From Desulforegula conservatrix Mb1Pa (GTDB taxonomy: Bacteria; Desulfobacterota; Desulfobacteria; Desulfobacterales; Desulforegulaceae): DNA of 64,000 nucleotides. The notes under the pieces are model-generated. The model had not been told where the DNA came from, did no database searches, and saw only the letters and a program-made list of their open reading frames with translations. Positions 56,246 through 64,000 of this stretch are shown piece after piece (position 1 is the stretch's first letter; each line of letters opens with the position of its first letter). The position numbers and the translations under genes were made by a program. Where the stretch lies: positions 94,137 to 158,136 of the forward strand of contig NZ_AUEY01000004.1 in assembly GCF_000426225.1 (NCBI RefSeq), read 5' to 3'.

Positions 56246-56289
56246 TTCAAAAAAGCGGCCTTGCGAAAACAATCCTGAGTTGCTCTGAA

Positions 56290-57768
56290 TCACATTATCA
56301 GCCCTTTTGCGTCCCTTGCCGCCTGGGAATCAGGATATGAACTGATTATTGTCTCCAGACACTGGTTGCGTTTATCTGACAACCCAGCCTTTTCAAAAAC
56401 AAATACAATCTTGAGCATCAAGGAAGGAACCCTTGACTTGCTATCCGCAGGTAGTTTTGAAACCCCAAGAGCAAGTCCGAGAGCCTTGTCATATTTTCCG
56501 GATATGGCCATGCGGAGAGCAATTTCAGCATATAATTCAGGGTCAAGTCTCGGTCTCTGGACTATGGAGACATAGGCGTCATAAACCTCGACAATTCTTC
56601 CAGCATCGGCCAATTTTTTTACCATGATCCTGATATACATCCCTGCAGCAGCGTGAAGTTTCTCAGCATCCCTCCTGCTTTTTTCAATTTCGAATATTTT
56701 TTTTGCGGCTTCTTCATGCTCAGGATTAATTTCAAGGATCTTCTGAAGAGACTGCACGGCAAAGTCAATCTCAAGCCTGGCCATATGATTCATGGCTTTC
56801 ACAAGAAGATCCGAGCAAGGATCCTTTTCAGGCTCTTTATCCTCATCAATTACATCAAGCCTTACAAATCCGGCTCTTCTTGCGGCAAAACCCAGCACCG
56901 CACCTGCCGCAAGACCTGAGGCATGGGCCATATATGCTACGGGCGAACCAGTGTTAGAATAATATGAATATATTTCATTACCGAGCCAGAATGGCAGAAA
57001 GATTATTGCAGGAAGTTTGACAGTATCAATATAAACTCCGAGATTTATAAAAACCCGCACAGGTTTCATTCTATAAATAACAGTGAAAGCGCCCATTATT
57101 GCAGAAATAGCCCCTGAAGCACCTACAAGGGGTGTCATGCTTCCTTCTGAAAAGAACGAAAAGCCAATCACGGAAGCAAATCCGCCCAAAATATATAAAA
57201 GCAGAAAGGTCAGATTCCCTGTCCCAGCTTCAAGAAGTATTCCAATGATCCAGAGGAAAATCATATTTCCGACAAGATGAGAAACTCCGCCATGAAGGAA
57301 CATGTGGGTCAAAAAAGTTATGGGTTTCTTCTCACCAGGAATAAAGCCGAAAGAATAAAAAACAGCTTCTGACCTCATAGCCTCAAACTTCTGCCTCAAT
57401 TCCCTCCATTTTTCATAATCATCATCATCGGCAGATAAAGCAGTGCGGTCTTCGAGCTTTTTTAAAAACTCGTCATCATCCTTCATCTTGCTGTAGAGGT
57501 AATCCCCCACAGTTTCGCTTATTTCCGTATTATCAGGAATATCAAGATAGATGCTGTCGTAGTTTCTGTTGATTTTGGCCCATTTTGCGTAAGCCCTTAG
57601 CTCGATCTTAACAAGACCTGATTCATTGTAAAACTCGGATGCTTTTAAATAAGATTCAGTATCCTTAAGCTGAAAAACTAAAAATATGGAGATATTGATT
57701 ATGATAAGAATGATTGTAACTATCGGAGGATTTCTCCAGGACATCCTTTCAGGCAGAGGCATCAACAT
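56290..57768 (-). CDS. Rhomboid-family intramembrane serine protease with TPR tail
   Basis: A 492-residue membrane protein. The rhomboid core (about 10-310) has HGGVSHLVGNMIFLWIIG, the nucleophile Ser in GASGAISAIMGAF and the catalytic His in AHASGLAAGAVLGF. Between TM1 and TM2 is a large extracytoplasmic insert (about 38-150). The C-terminal 170 residues are helical TPR-like repeats (LEINPEHEEAAKKIFEIE). Substrates unknown. The start was placed at an ATG with AAGGAG 7 bases upstream; the longer ORF adds 17 codons without support. Confidence 0.92.
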   Translation of the reverse strand: MLMPLPERMSWRNPPIVTIILIIINISIFLVFQLKDTESYLKASEFYNESGLVKIELRAYAKWAKINRNYDSIYLDIPDNTEISETVGDYLYSKMKDDDEFLKKLEDRTALSADDDDYEKWRELRQKFEAMRSEAVFYSFGFIPGEKKPITFLTHMFLHGGVSHLVGNMIFLWIIGILLEAGTGNLTFLLLYILGGFASVIGFSFFSEGSMTPLVGASGAISAIMGAFTVIYRMKPVRVFINLGVYIDTVKLPAIIFLPFWLGNEIYSYYSNTGSPVAYMAHASGLAAGAVLGFAARRAGFVRLDVIDEDKEPEKDPCSDLLVKAMNHMARLEIDFAVQSLQKILEINPEHEEAAKKIFEIEKSRRDAEKLHAAAGMYIRIMVKKLADAGRIVEVYDAYVSIVQRPRLDPELYAEIALRMAISGKYDKALGLALGVSKLPADSKSRVPSLMLKIVFVFEKAGLSDKRNQCLETIISSYPDSQAARDAKGLIM

Positions 57769-57819
57769 AAGGTTCTCCTTCTTGAATTTTACAGATTTCC
57801 GAAGAAATGCAATCCGCAA

Positions 57820-58028
57820 TTATCAGAAATTCATTCCCTAAAAATGCAGGGCTAAGCAAGATCAGTTTTGATTGTTCATTAAAATTTTAAAATTCGTAAA
57901 TGGACGGAATATTACTTTTCACAAAGAAAATTTAATAGGAAAGAAATCGTCTCGTCATTCTATAGATGGCTATGCTCGATTCTCGGCGTCAATTATCAGC
58001 TAAATGGGAACAAGAATCAGACATGGAT
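57820..58028. other. Short intergenic stretch
   Basis: Between the rhomboid start and the citrate synthase terminator. A 64-codon plus-strand ORF at 57966 overlaps the terminator and is not credible. Nothing else was seen. Confidence 0.35.
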
Positions 58029-58056
58029 AAAAAAACCCGGCGTAAAGCCGGGTTTT
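58029..58056 (-). terminator. gltA: Rho-independent terminator of citrate synthase
   Basis: Stem CCCGGC/GCCGGG with a 5-base loop, followed on the minus strand by seven T. On the plus strand TTTT follows, so it may work both ways. It starts about 13 bases after the citrate synthase stop. Confidence 0.88.
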
Positions 58057-58068
58057 ATATTTCAGTAT

Positions 58069-59358
58069 TTATATTCTCTGACTTGTGGGAACATAATTTC
58101 TTTGCTGTTCTCCAGTATAAATCTGGCGTGGCCTGCTTATTCTCCAGTGAGGATCGTTAATACTCTCTCTCCACTGGGAAATCCAGCCGGGAAGTCTCCC
58201 TATTGCAAACATTACCGTGAACATGTTTGTGGGAATTCCCATTGCCCTCAATACTATGCCGCTGTAAAAATCAACATTTGGATAAAGATTATGATCAACA
58301 AAATAAGGATCAGTAATAGCTATCTCTTCAAGTCTCTTGGCAATATCGAGTAAAGGATCCTCTCTTCTGAATTTTGAAAGAATCTTATCGGCCATGCGCT
58401 TCATTATTTTTGCCCGTGGGTCGTAGGTTTTGTAAACCCTGTGACCAAAGCCCATAAGCCTGAAAGGATCTTTCTTGCTTTTTGCCTTTGCTATAATGGT
58501 TTCCAAAGGAATTCCATTTTCATGTATATCTGTGAGCATTTCAATTACAGCCTGATTCGCGCCTCCATGCAGAGGCCCCCAAAGAGCTGAAACTCCTGCG
58601 GAAATTGCGGAGTAGAGATTAACCTTTCCGCTTCCGACAACTCTCACAGCTGCGGTGGAACAGTTCTGTTCATGATCAGCATGAAGAATCCAGAATACGT
58701 TGAGCGCCTTTACGATATCTTCATCAATTATATAAGGCTTTACAGGGCTGTCGAACATCATATTTAAAAAATTGGCGCAATATGAAAGATCATGTCTAGG
58801 ATAAATAACCTTGTCGCCTTTTGAAATCTTGTAGGACATGGCCGCAAGAGTCCTGACTTTTGAAACAAGACTCAAATATGTGTACTCAGGGTTAGCAGGA
58901 TCATCATGATCATAAAGTTCAGGATAAAATCCTCTTAGGGCATTAACCATTGATGAAAGAATATTCATCGGGTGCGAACCCCTTGGAAAGGCCTGAAAAA
59001 AAACATGCATGGACTCATGAATCATGGACGTATCATTCAGAATCATTCGAGTTCTGTTAAGCTCATCCTGGGTTGGCAAATGCCCATTTATAAGAAGATA
59101 CGCAATTTCCACAAATGTTGCGTATTCAGCCAGCTGCTCGACAGGAATCCCTCTGTATCTTAAAATTCCGCGCTCACCATCCATATATGTAATGGAACTT
59201 GCACAGCTTCCTGTATTACCGAAGCCCGGATCATAGGTGATATATCCGGTTGAGCTGAGAAGCTTTCTGATATCAATGGCCTTGTCACCTTCTGTACCGG
59301 TAAGCACAGGCAGGTCATAAGATACCCCGTCAATAATGAGCTTGGCGGTTTCGTCCAT
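58069..59358 (-). CDS. gltA: Citrate synthase
   Basis: A 429-residue type II (hexameric class) citrate synthase: condenses acetyl-CoA and oxaloacetate to enter the citric acid cycle. Active-site signatures are ADHEQNCSTAAVRVVGS (His in the DHEQN motif), GPLHGGANQAVIEML, and MGFGHRVYKTYDPRAKIM with the second catalytic His. Asp is in VDFYSGIVLRAMGIP. The length is typical. AAGGGAG lies 9 bases before the ATG. It is monocistronic with its own terminator. Confidence 0.96.
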   Translation of the reverse strand: MDETAKLIIDGVSYDLPVLTGTEGDKAIDIRKLLSSTGYITYDPGFGNTGSCASSITYMDGERGILRYRGIPVEQLAEYATFVEIAYLLINGHLPTQDELNRTRMILNDTSMIHESMHVFFQAFPRGSHPMNILSSMVNALRGFYPELYDHDDPANPEYTYLSLVSKVRTLAAMSYKISKGDKVIYPRHDLSYCANFLNMMFDSPVKPYIIDEDIVKALNVFWILHADHEQNCSTAAVRVVGSGKVNLYSAISAGVSALWGPLHGGANQAVIEMLTDIHENGIPLETIIAKAKSKKDPFRLMGFGHRVYKTYDPRAKIMKRMADKILSKFRREDPLLDIAKRLEEIAITDPYFVDHNLYPNVDFYSGIVLRAMGIPTNMFTVMFAIGRLPGWISQWRESINDPHWRISRPRQIYTGEQQRNYVPTSQRI

Positions 59359-59761
59359 GGTAGTATGCTCCCTTTCTAAAAAACCTTAATCCACCCCCTG
59401 GGTGCGGATTACGACATCAATTATCCCGATTGCCAATGCAGCCCCCAAAAAAATCATACTGCAAGACGCCCCTGTTCAGGAATCGTGCAATATAACTCAA
59501 GGTGTGCCATAGGTCAAGCCCTGACGCCTGGATACAAATATACTGAATTCTTTAGAAATTATACTTTTTGAAAAAAATAAAAAAAAGAAATCCCTGCCGT
59601 TATAACAAAACAGCAGGGACCAAGGGGATAAATAGAGAGATCAGATCATAAAACAAGTCAGGAAAGATTTGCTCTGTTCCATATTCCAAATAACATTTTT
59701 ATGCTGTGGCTGCATTGCGCTAAAGTAGATTAACGCTGATATGTCATTCGGATGAAAAGAA
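59359..59761. other. Upstream region of citrate synthase
   Basis: Holds the terminator-like dyad at 59570-59619 and the gltA promoter, whose boxes are not clear. No ORF was seen. Confidence 0.4.
59570..59619 (-). terminator. Terminator downstream of the 56-residue gene
   Basis: TCCCTGC and GCAGGGA pair over a 15-base loop; on the minus strand the stem is followed by TTTCTTTTTTTT. It lies about 140 bases beyond the stop of the 56-residue gene, leaving a sizeable 3' untranslated part. Confidence 0.75.
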
Positions 59762-59932
59762 TCAATACATTGAATAAGCTTTGTTAGAAGTCATGGCATC
59801 TTTGGTGCCTGCCATATGATAGCCTGAATTATTATGCGAATGATCAACTGCTTCCATTACTTCTTTTTTTTCACTTTTGCTGTTTTTTGAAGGGGCGTCT
59901 GAATCTGAATAAATGCGGTAATTTTTTTCCAT
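59762..59932 (-). CDS. Small hydrophilic protein of unknown function
   Basis: A 56-residue protein rich in Ser, Lys, Asn and Glu, with DHSHNNSGYHMAG and a Tyr-Ser-Met-Tyr end. AGGAG lies 9 bases before the ATG, and a strong terminator follows, which supports a real gene. An 18-codon longer ORF has no ribosome site. It has no membrane part. Possibly a small stress or spore-like peptide, but the family is not recognised. Confidence 0.6.
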   Translation of the reverse strand: MEKNYRIYSDSDAPSKNSKSEKKEVMEAVDHSHNNSGYHMAGTKDAMTSNKAYSMY

Positions 59933-60353
59933 TTTAAACACTCCTGTTTTTTTGGTTTTGGGGAAGGCGAAGTCTTCTGAAGTCATACAATCTTTATGAA
60001 GTAATGTATCTTACCGGACGGATTGTTGTCCATAGGTCTGGGGATTCATTTTATGGGGGGACAGGATTTTCACCCGACCTGATACCCGGGATGATCGGGA
60101 GAACACCTTAGTGCAACGCAAAAGATAGTAAAAGTTTAATATATTTGTTTAAAAACAAATATTTATCTTGCATAAGAACATCAAAAAGAGCTATTATACT
60201 TAGATTTTAAAATTCTAACCTCAAAGACATCTTGATAAAGAATAACAACATCCCAAGAATTCAAAATAATTGACCGTTAAGATCAGACAATTGCATTTCT
60301 TCAGCAAAAATCGTGGCCAGTCCTGAAGCAACAAATCGGCTTTAAGAAGAATT
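59933..60353. other. Intergenic region, about 420 bases
   Basis: Between the pseudouridine synthase end and the 56-residue gene start, both on the minus strand. A short dyad CCCGA...TCGGG lies at about 60077-60101. The remainder is AT-rich. Promoter sequence for the small gene must lie here. Confidence 0.35.
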
Positions 60354-61067
60354 CTAATCATAAGCTTCCATAGCCACTTTTAGAGCAACATCCCAACCAA
60401 GAACAGAATAAAAACCCATAATATCGTCATCAGGTTTTGAAATGACCTTGATATCTTTCCCGGAAACAGGACACTTGAAAAAGCAAAGCCATGAAAACAG
60501 CATCAGTCTTCTTAATCCTGAAAGATCAAAAACCCTGTTATTGTGACGAATATCACCATGGGTCGAATCCCCAATGACAGGATGGGATATTCTTGAAAAA
60601 TGCCGTCTTATCTGATGCCTACGTCCCGTACCAATATTTACATCCACAAGGGAATATCTTGAAGTACTGTACCGCCCTGTGGGAATATCAATCTCTTTTG
60701 TCGCAATTCTCTTGAAATATGTAACCGCATCTTTCTGCCTGCCAGACGAATCTGATAAGGGACTGTCAATTACGCCTGATTCAGGAACAAATCCCCTTAC
60801 CATTATGAAGTACTTTTTTTTAACAGATCTTTCCTTGAGAAGAGAGCAAAAACCTGAGGCAGCTACGGGAGAAAAAGCAAACATCATCACGCCGGATGCG
60901 GCCTGATCGAGCCTGTGAACAGGATATAGTTTTTTCCCTGTCTGGTTTCTTAGCTCCTGGAGCAAAAAAAGGCCTGTCCTGTGAAAGGAACTGCGGTGTA
61001 CAGGAATACTGTTTGGCTTATAAATTCCTATATAATTTTCATCTTCGTATAAAATCTTAAAATCCAT
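60354..61067 (-). CDS. truC: tRNA pseudouridine synthase, TruC-like (RluA family)
   Basis: A 237-residue pseudouridine synthase. The catalytic Asp is in YPVHRLDQAASGVMMFAF; later GTGRRHQIRRHFSRISHPVIG and STHGDIRHN match TruC, which makes pseudouridine 65 in tRNA. TruC is distinguished from RluA/C/D by the RRH...H and THGD patterns and the absence of an S4 domain. The N-terminus begins directly with the family core. It is a single gene with a repeat remnant upstream. Confidence 0.88.
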   Translation of the reverse strand: MDFKILYEDENYIGIYKPNSIPVHRSSFHRTGLFLLQELRNQTGKKLYPVHRLDQAASGVMMFAFSPVAASGFCSLLKERSVKKKYFIMVRGFVPESGVIDSPLSDSSGRQKDAVTYFKRIATKEIDIPTGRYSTSRYSLVDVNIGTGRRHQIRRHFSRISHPVIGDSTHGDIRHNNRVFDLSGLRRLMLFSWLCFFKCPVSGKDIKVISKPDDDIMGFYSVLGWDVALKVAMEAYD

Positions 61068-61164
61068 TTGACAGCCGATTTCAAAATCACCAAAAAAGCG
61101 CTATCAAGCCCGCTACACATAATCGTATTTGAAGGGGCATTCCTTGCGCATCATCAATTCAAAT

Positions 61165-61262
61165 TTATGGACTCGCAAAAACTAAAAAAAGGCAACGGCA
61201 TCATGCCGAACTTGATCCGGATGTAGTTTAAGCTGAAACCGGACTGTTTAAGACTTTGTCAA
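61165..61262. repeat. Family B interspersed repeat, copy 7 (degraded)
   Basis: TTATGGACTCGCAAAAACT at the left, CATGCCGAACTTGATCCGG in the middle, AGACTTTGTCAA at the right. The inner GGATTCCGG part is lost. It runs into the last codons of the YyaL-like gene and may supply its stop region. Confidence 0.65.
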
Positions 61263-63041
61263 ACTTTCATGACAAGCAAAGAACCAGCTGAAGCCATCAG
61301 GCCATTTTATGGCACTGCCTGCAATATTTTTTTCAAGTCTTTCAGATATTTTTTTCCAGTCAGGCCGGCCCACCTTATCTGAAAGCACCCTCAAATTATA
61401 AAATGCTGCGGAATTTGAGGAAGGTATCGCAGAATCATTCATGTCAAAAGGATTCACGCACAAAACCCCTTTTTTATCTGCCATCCTGAAAACCCCGGAG
61501 TCTGAATCAAAAAAATCGGCAATCATTATTTCCTGTAATTCTGAAGCCCATTTAACATATTCGTTTTTTTCCGAAACATCTGCAAGATGAAGAAGCCCGG
61601 TAATCAAATGAGAATAATCCTGGGAAACAGGAGGGATCAAATCATAGATTTCCATTCCTCCACGGAAAAGCCGACCGTCACAAGCCCTCATGCTATTTTT
61701 AATAAAGCCCGCAGCTTTTTCTGCGGCATCGATATAAACCTGATTGCCTGTATGTCTGAATCCAAGCGCAAAGGCCATTATCGCAAGACCATTCCATGAG
61801 ACAAGTATTTTTTTATCGAGCAGAGGCATGGTTCTTTTTTGCCTCGCCTCGTATAAAATTTTTCTAATTGAATCAAATCCGGGTAAAAAGACTTCTGACT
61901 CGTTTTCTGAACTACTTATGGCCAGAATATTTCTTCCTGCATTTTTCCCTGTAGCCTCATCCTTATAGTTTCCACGAGCAGAAACCCCAAACCAGGTTTC
62001 AAGAAATATCAGATCCTTATCATCCAGAATCTTTTCAAGCTCCTTATACTCCCATGTATAAAACAATCCCTCTTCGCCCTCACTGTCAGCGTCCTGGGCA
62101 GAGTAAAATCCTCCGTCAGGAGAAGTCAGGTCAGTCAGAACATAATCAAGTATTTCACAGGCAGTTTTTAAAAAGAATCTATCCTTTGTAATATCATAGG
62201 CCTCAAGATAGGCGCATGCGCTTAAGGCCTGATCATACAGCATCTTTTCAAAATGCGGCAAAAACCATTTTGTATCAGTGGAATATCTATGAAATCCTAA
62301 CCCCACGTGATCCCATATACCTCCAAAGCGCATTTTTCTGAGAGTATTTGTTGCCATCTCAAGAAGTTCATTTTCTCCCGTCAGTCTGGATCTTCTCATC
62401 AGATAAATTAGAGTGTGTGGCATGGGAAATTTTGGATGCGGCATAAAACCGCCATTTTCTCTGTCATATCTTGATTTGAATTTTTTATCTGCCTGAAAAA
62501 AATCTTCGGGACTTAAAGGATCTCTTTGATAAATCCTGTAAAAATTTGCAAGGGCTTCCCTGACAGAATAAGCGGACTCAAGAACAGCTTTTCTGTTTGT
62601 ACTCCAAAGATTATGAACCCGGCCTGCAATTTCCTTGAGGCCTGTCCTGCCAAACGCAGACTCCCTTGGAATATATGTTGCGGCAAAAAAAGGAAGCATG
62701 TCAGGTGTCAAAAAAATTGAAAGGGGCCAGCCCCCGCTTCCGGAAATCATATTACAGGCGGTCATAAACATTTCATCAACTGCAGGATGCTCTTCCCTGT
62801 CCACCTTTATACAGACAAAGACCTTATTCAGTATTTCTGACGTTGCTTCATCATCAAAACTCTCATGTTCCATTACATGGCACCAGTGGCATGCGGAATA
62901 GCCGATGGAAAGAAAAACAGGCTTATTTTCCCCACGAGCCTTATTAAAGGCCTCTTCGCCCCAGGGATACCAATCAACGGGATTAGTTGCGTGCTGTTGC
63001 AGATAAGGACTTTTTTGATTTATGAGCCTGTTTGCTTTCAT
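61248..63041 (-). CDS. Thioredoxin-domain protein, YyaL/DUF255 family
   Basis: A 597-residue protein. The N-terminal thioredoxin-like domain (about 1-165) has [17 protein letters not shown] with a Cys-x-x-Cys motif and [15 protein letters not shown]; the rest is a barrel-like (alpha/alpha) domain of the six-hairpin type with [34 protein letters not shown] and [14 protein letters not shown]. This matches YyaL (SSP411-like), role unsettled. Relatives are usually about 680 residues, so the C-terminus looks about 80-100 residues short; family B repeat copy 7 covers the stop, which may explain the truncation. AAGGA lies 6 bases before the ATG. Confidence 0.9.
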   Translation of the reverse strand: MKANRLINQKSPYLQQHATNPVDWYPWGEEAFNKARGENKPVFLSIGYSACHWCHVMEHESFDDEATSEILNKVFVCIKVDREEHPAVDEMFMTACNMISGSGGWPLSIFLTPDMLPFFAATYIPRESAFGRTGLKEIAGRVHNLWSTNRKAVLESAYSVREALANFYRIYQRDPLSPEDFFQADKKFKSRYDRENGGFMPHPKFPMPHTLIYLMRRSRLTGENELLEMATNTLRKMRFGGIWDHVGLGFHRYSTDTKWFLPHFEKMLYDQALSACAYLEAYDITKDRFFLKTACEILDYVLTDLTSPDGGFYSAQDADSEGEEGLFYTWEYKELEKILDDKDLIFLETWFGVSARGNYKDEATGKNAGRNILAISSSENESEVFLPGFDSIRKILYEARQKRTMPLLDKKILVSWNGLAIMAFALGFRHTGNQVYIDAAEKAAGFIKNSMRACDGRLFRGGMEIYDLIPPVSQDYSHLITGLLHLADVSEKNEYVKWASELQEIMIADFFDSDSGVFRMADKKGVLCVNPFDMNDSAIPSSNSAAFYNLRVLSDKVGRPDWKKISERLEKNIAGSAIKWPDGFSWFFACHESLTKS

Positions 63042-63140
63042 GACTTTTCCTTATATTAAAAAGACCTCAAAAAGAATTAATGCAAAATAATTTATTTATG
63101 AGAGACCGACTGCAAACAAAAAAATCAACATCAGCGGCAT

Positions 63141-63191
63141 AAAAAAACCGCGCCCAGATTGGTTCTCATAAACCTTAGAGGGTGCGGTTAT
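63141..63191 (-). terminator. Terminator of the 75-residue gene
   Basis: On the minus strand AACCGCACCC and GGGCGCGGTT pair with one mismatch, followed by seven T. It lies 34 bases beyond the stop of the 75-residue gene. Confidence 0.82.
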
Positions 63192-63224
63192 TATCATGTT
63201 TAATTCTAATTATTTCAAATGAAC

Positions 63225-63452
63225 CTAAAACTGGCCAACCTGAAAGCCAAGTCCTATGCACTCATTTTTATCAAGACATCTTTCCGCATCATCAGGATCA
63301 AGAAAAGTCCTCACATGATGCCCGTTTCTTTCAAAGTCAATTTCCCAGGCTTTAAGTTCCTTTACATAGTGGACATCCAGGTCTTTACCGCATTCGCCAA
63401 TATTTGGAAAAACTTCTCTTATTTTCTGACAAACCTGTTCGTTTGTATACAT
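63225..63452 (-). CDS. Small conserved-looking protein of unknown function
   Basis: A 75-residue soluble protein, MYTNEQVCQKIREVFPNIGE..., acidic, with three cysteines (CQKI, ECGKD, RCLDKNEC) and the segment KAWEIDFERNGHHVRTFLD, which looks structured. A near-perfect ribosome site (GGAGGT, 5 bases) and a terminator support it. I do not recognise the family. It stands alone between the YyaL-like gene and a transposase. Confidence 0.72.
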   Translation of the reverse strand: MYTNEQVCQKIREVFPNIGECGKDLDVHYVKELKAWEIDFERNGHHVRTFLDPDDAERCLDKNECIGLGFQVGQF

Positions 63453-63795
63453 AAGCCACCTCCATGTCTGCTGCGCCTTGTTTACTCTAAGATAACAACA
63501 AAAGCAGGGCAGTCAATCGGAACACATGGAGATCATTACTTAGATTTTTCAATATTGACAAAGCCACAAGTCACCAAAAGGCATCGGCGTTATGTAGGAC
63601 TTGATCCGGCATCTTTGCATTTCAGTTACTTCTGGATTCCGGCTCCCGGTTTTTACAAGGACAGCCCCCGCCGGAATGAAGGGAATCTGACTTTTTGCGG
63701 GGCCAGCAATATTAAATTTTTTGATTACCATTTTTACTCCGCCATGCTTATCTTAAGGCATGTGAAAGATTATCCAGATATGATGGAGGTGTAGC
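63453..63795. other. Intergenic region before the transposase
   Basis: Holds family B copy 8 (63555-63712) and then the 83 bases ahead of the transposase ATG. A 191-codon plus-strand ORF crosses this stretch but lies over the repeat and antisense to the 75-residue gene, so it is not a gene. Confidence 0.5.
63555..63712. repeat. Family B interspersed repeat, copy 8
   Basis: TTGACAAAGCCACAAGTCA at the left, GACTTGATCCGGCATC, TCTGGATTCCGGCTCCCGG, and GACTTTTTGCGGGGCC at the right. About 25 extra bases lie in the GGATTCCGG part. It directly precedes the IS1595-like gene. Confidence 0.75.
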
Positions 63796-64000
63796 ATGGC
63801 AAAAAATATGATCCAATTTCAAAAAGGAAAGAGTATTCACGAATTCCTGTCCGAATATGGGACCGAAGATAAGTGCCAAGACTCATTATTCAGACTTAGA
63901 TGGCCGCATGGTTTTAGTTGTCCGAATTGCGGCGGTTCGAAATTTTGCGAGCTCAAATCAAGAGATCTGTACCAATGCCACAAGTGTCACCATCAGGCGT
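63796..64000 (+). CDS. IS1595-family transposase, N-terminal part (cut by window edge)
   Basis: An ORF of 68 codons still open at the window end, with GGAGGT 5 bases before the ATG. It starts MAKNMIQFQKGKSIHEFLSE and has FRLRWPHGFSCPNCGGSKFC followed by YQCHKCHHQ, the zinc ribbon at the N-terminus of IS1595-family transposases (CPNCG...CHKCH). The DDE-type catalytic part would lie outside the window. The left inverted end of the element was not recognised with confidence. Confidence 0.88.
   Translation, partial: MAKNMIQFQKGKSIHEFLSEYGTEDKCQDSLFRLRWPHGFSCPNCGGSKFCELKSRDLYQCHKCHHQA

Noticed and set aside
63219..63794. 191-codon plus-strand ORF
   Set aside because: It lies antisense to the well-supported 75-residue gene and across a family B repeat.
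1..64000. tRNA, rRNA or CRISPR content
   Set aside because: No cloverleaf, rRNA core sequence or regularly spaced direct repeats were seen; family A and B repeats are dispersed, not arrayed.

Overview
The window looks like chromosome from a Gram-negative, probably anaerobic member of the Desulfobacterota (former Deltaproteobacteria), most likely near the Desulfobacterales. The gene families point that way: a Cache domain of the type common in sulfate reducers, an NtrC-type sigma-54 regulator, many c-di-GMP and chemotaxis signalling parts, COG2509 and VF530 proteins, and a GldA/F/G-DUF4340 operon. Intergenic regions also carry many copies of short interspersed repeats. This assignment is inference from gene content. 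No rRNA, tRNA or CRISPR array was seen.

Layout. 0.4-5.4 kb: an EAL-CBS-GGDEF protein, a chemotaxis receptor and a zinc-ribbon membrane protein, all on the minus strand. 5.7-10.3 kb: a minus-strand cluster of an unknown 799-residue protein, phosphatidylserine decarboxylase and an Lgt-like membrane protein. 10.4-20.4 kb: an RNA helicase, a VF530 protein, a COG2509 flavoprotein, an unknown membrane protein, two lipoproteins, an AspT-family exchanger and a class D beta-lactamase. 20.5-24.9 kb: the most notable locus, a tight three-gene operon resembling ZorA-ZorB-ZorC of the Zorya type I anti-phage system but with no adjacent zorD.

25.2-32.6 kb: a MauE-like/rhodanese pair, a zinc metallopeptidase, a YhcC-type radical SAM protein, then mnmG-fetA-fetB and a DnaJ-type co-chaperone. 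32.8-37.2 kb: an NtrC-family regulator followed by its probable kinase, which has a periplasmic solute-binding domain. 37.9-40.5 kb: a Roadblock protein, a decayed gene and two Cache proteins with no output domain. 40.7-45.5 kb: a GldA/F/G-type ABC operon ending in a DUF4340 protein. 46-50.1 kb: a giant SNF2 helicase.

50.5-64 kb: priA, an EamA exporter, a zinc-finger/TPR membrane protein flanked by an inverted pair of about 284-bp elements, a rhomboid-TPR protease, citrate synthase, a 56-residue protein, a TruC-like pseudouridine synthase, a YyaL-type protein, a 75-residue protein, and the start of an IS1595-family transposase cut by the window edge.

Two interspersed repeat families run through the intergenic regions. 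One (family B) is about 110-160 bp, with ends related to TCGCAAAAA/TTTTTGCGA and an inner GTCATTCCGGCGCAGGCC-like part; eight copies were found. The other (family A) has an approximately 44-bp core, often placed at gene 3' ends; it also occurs inside the 284-bp elements. Several start codons were moved from the longest ORF to internal ATG or TTG codons that have good Shine-Dalgarno sequences.
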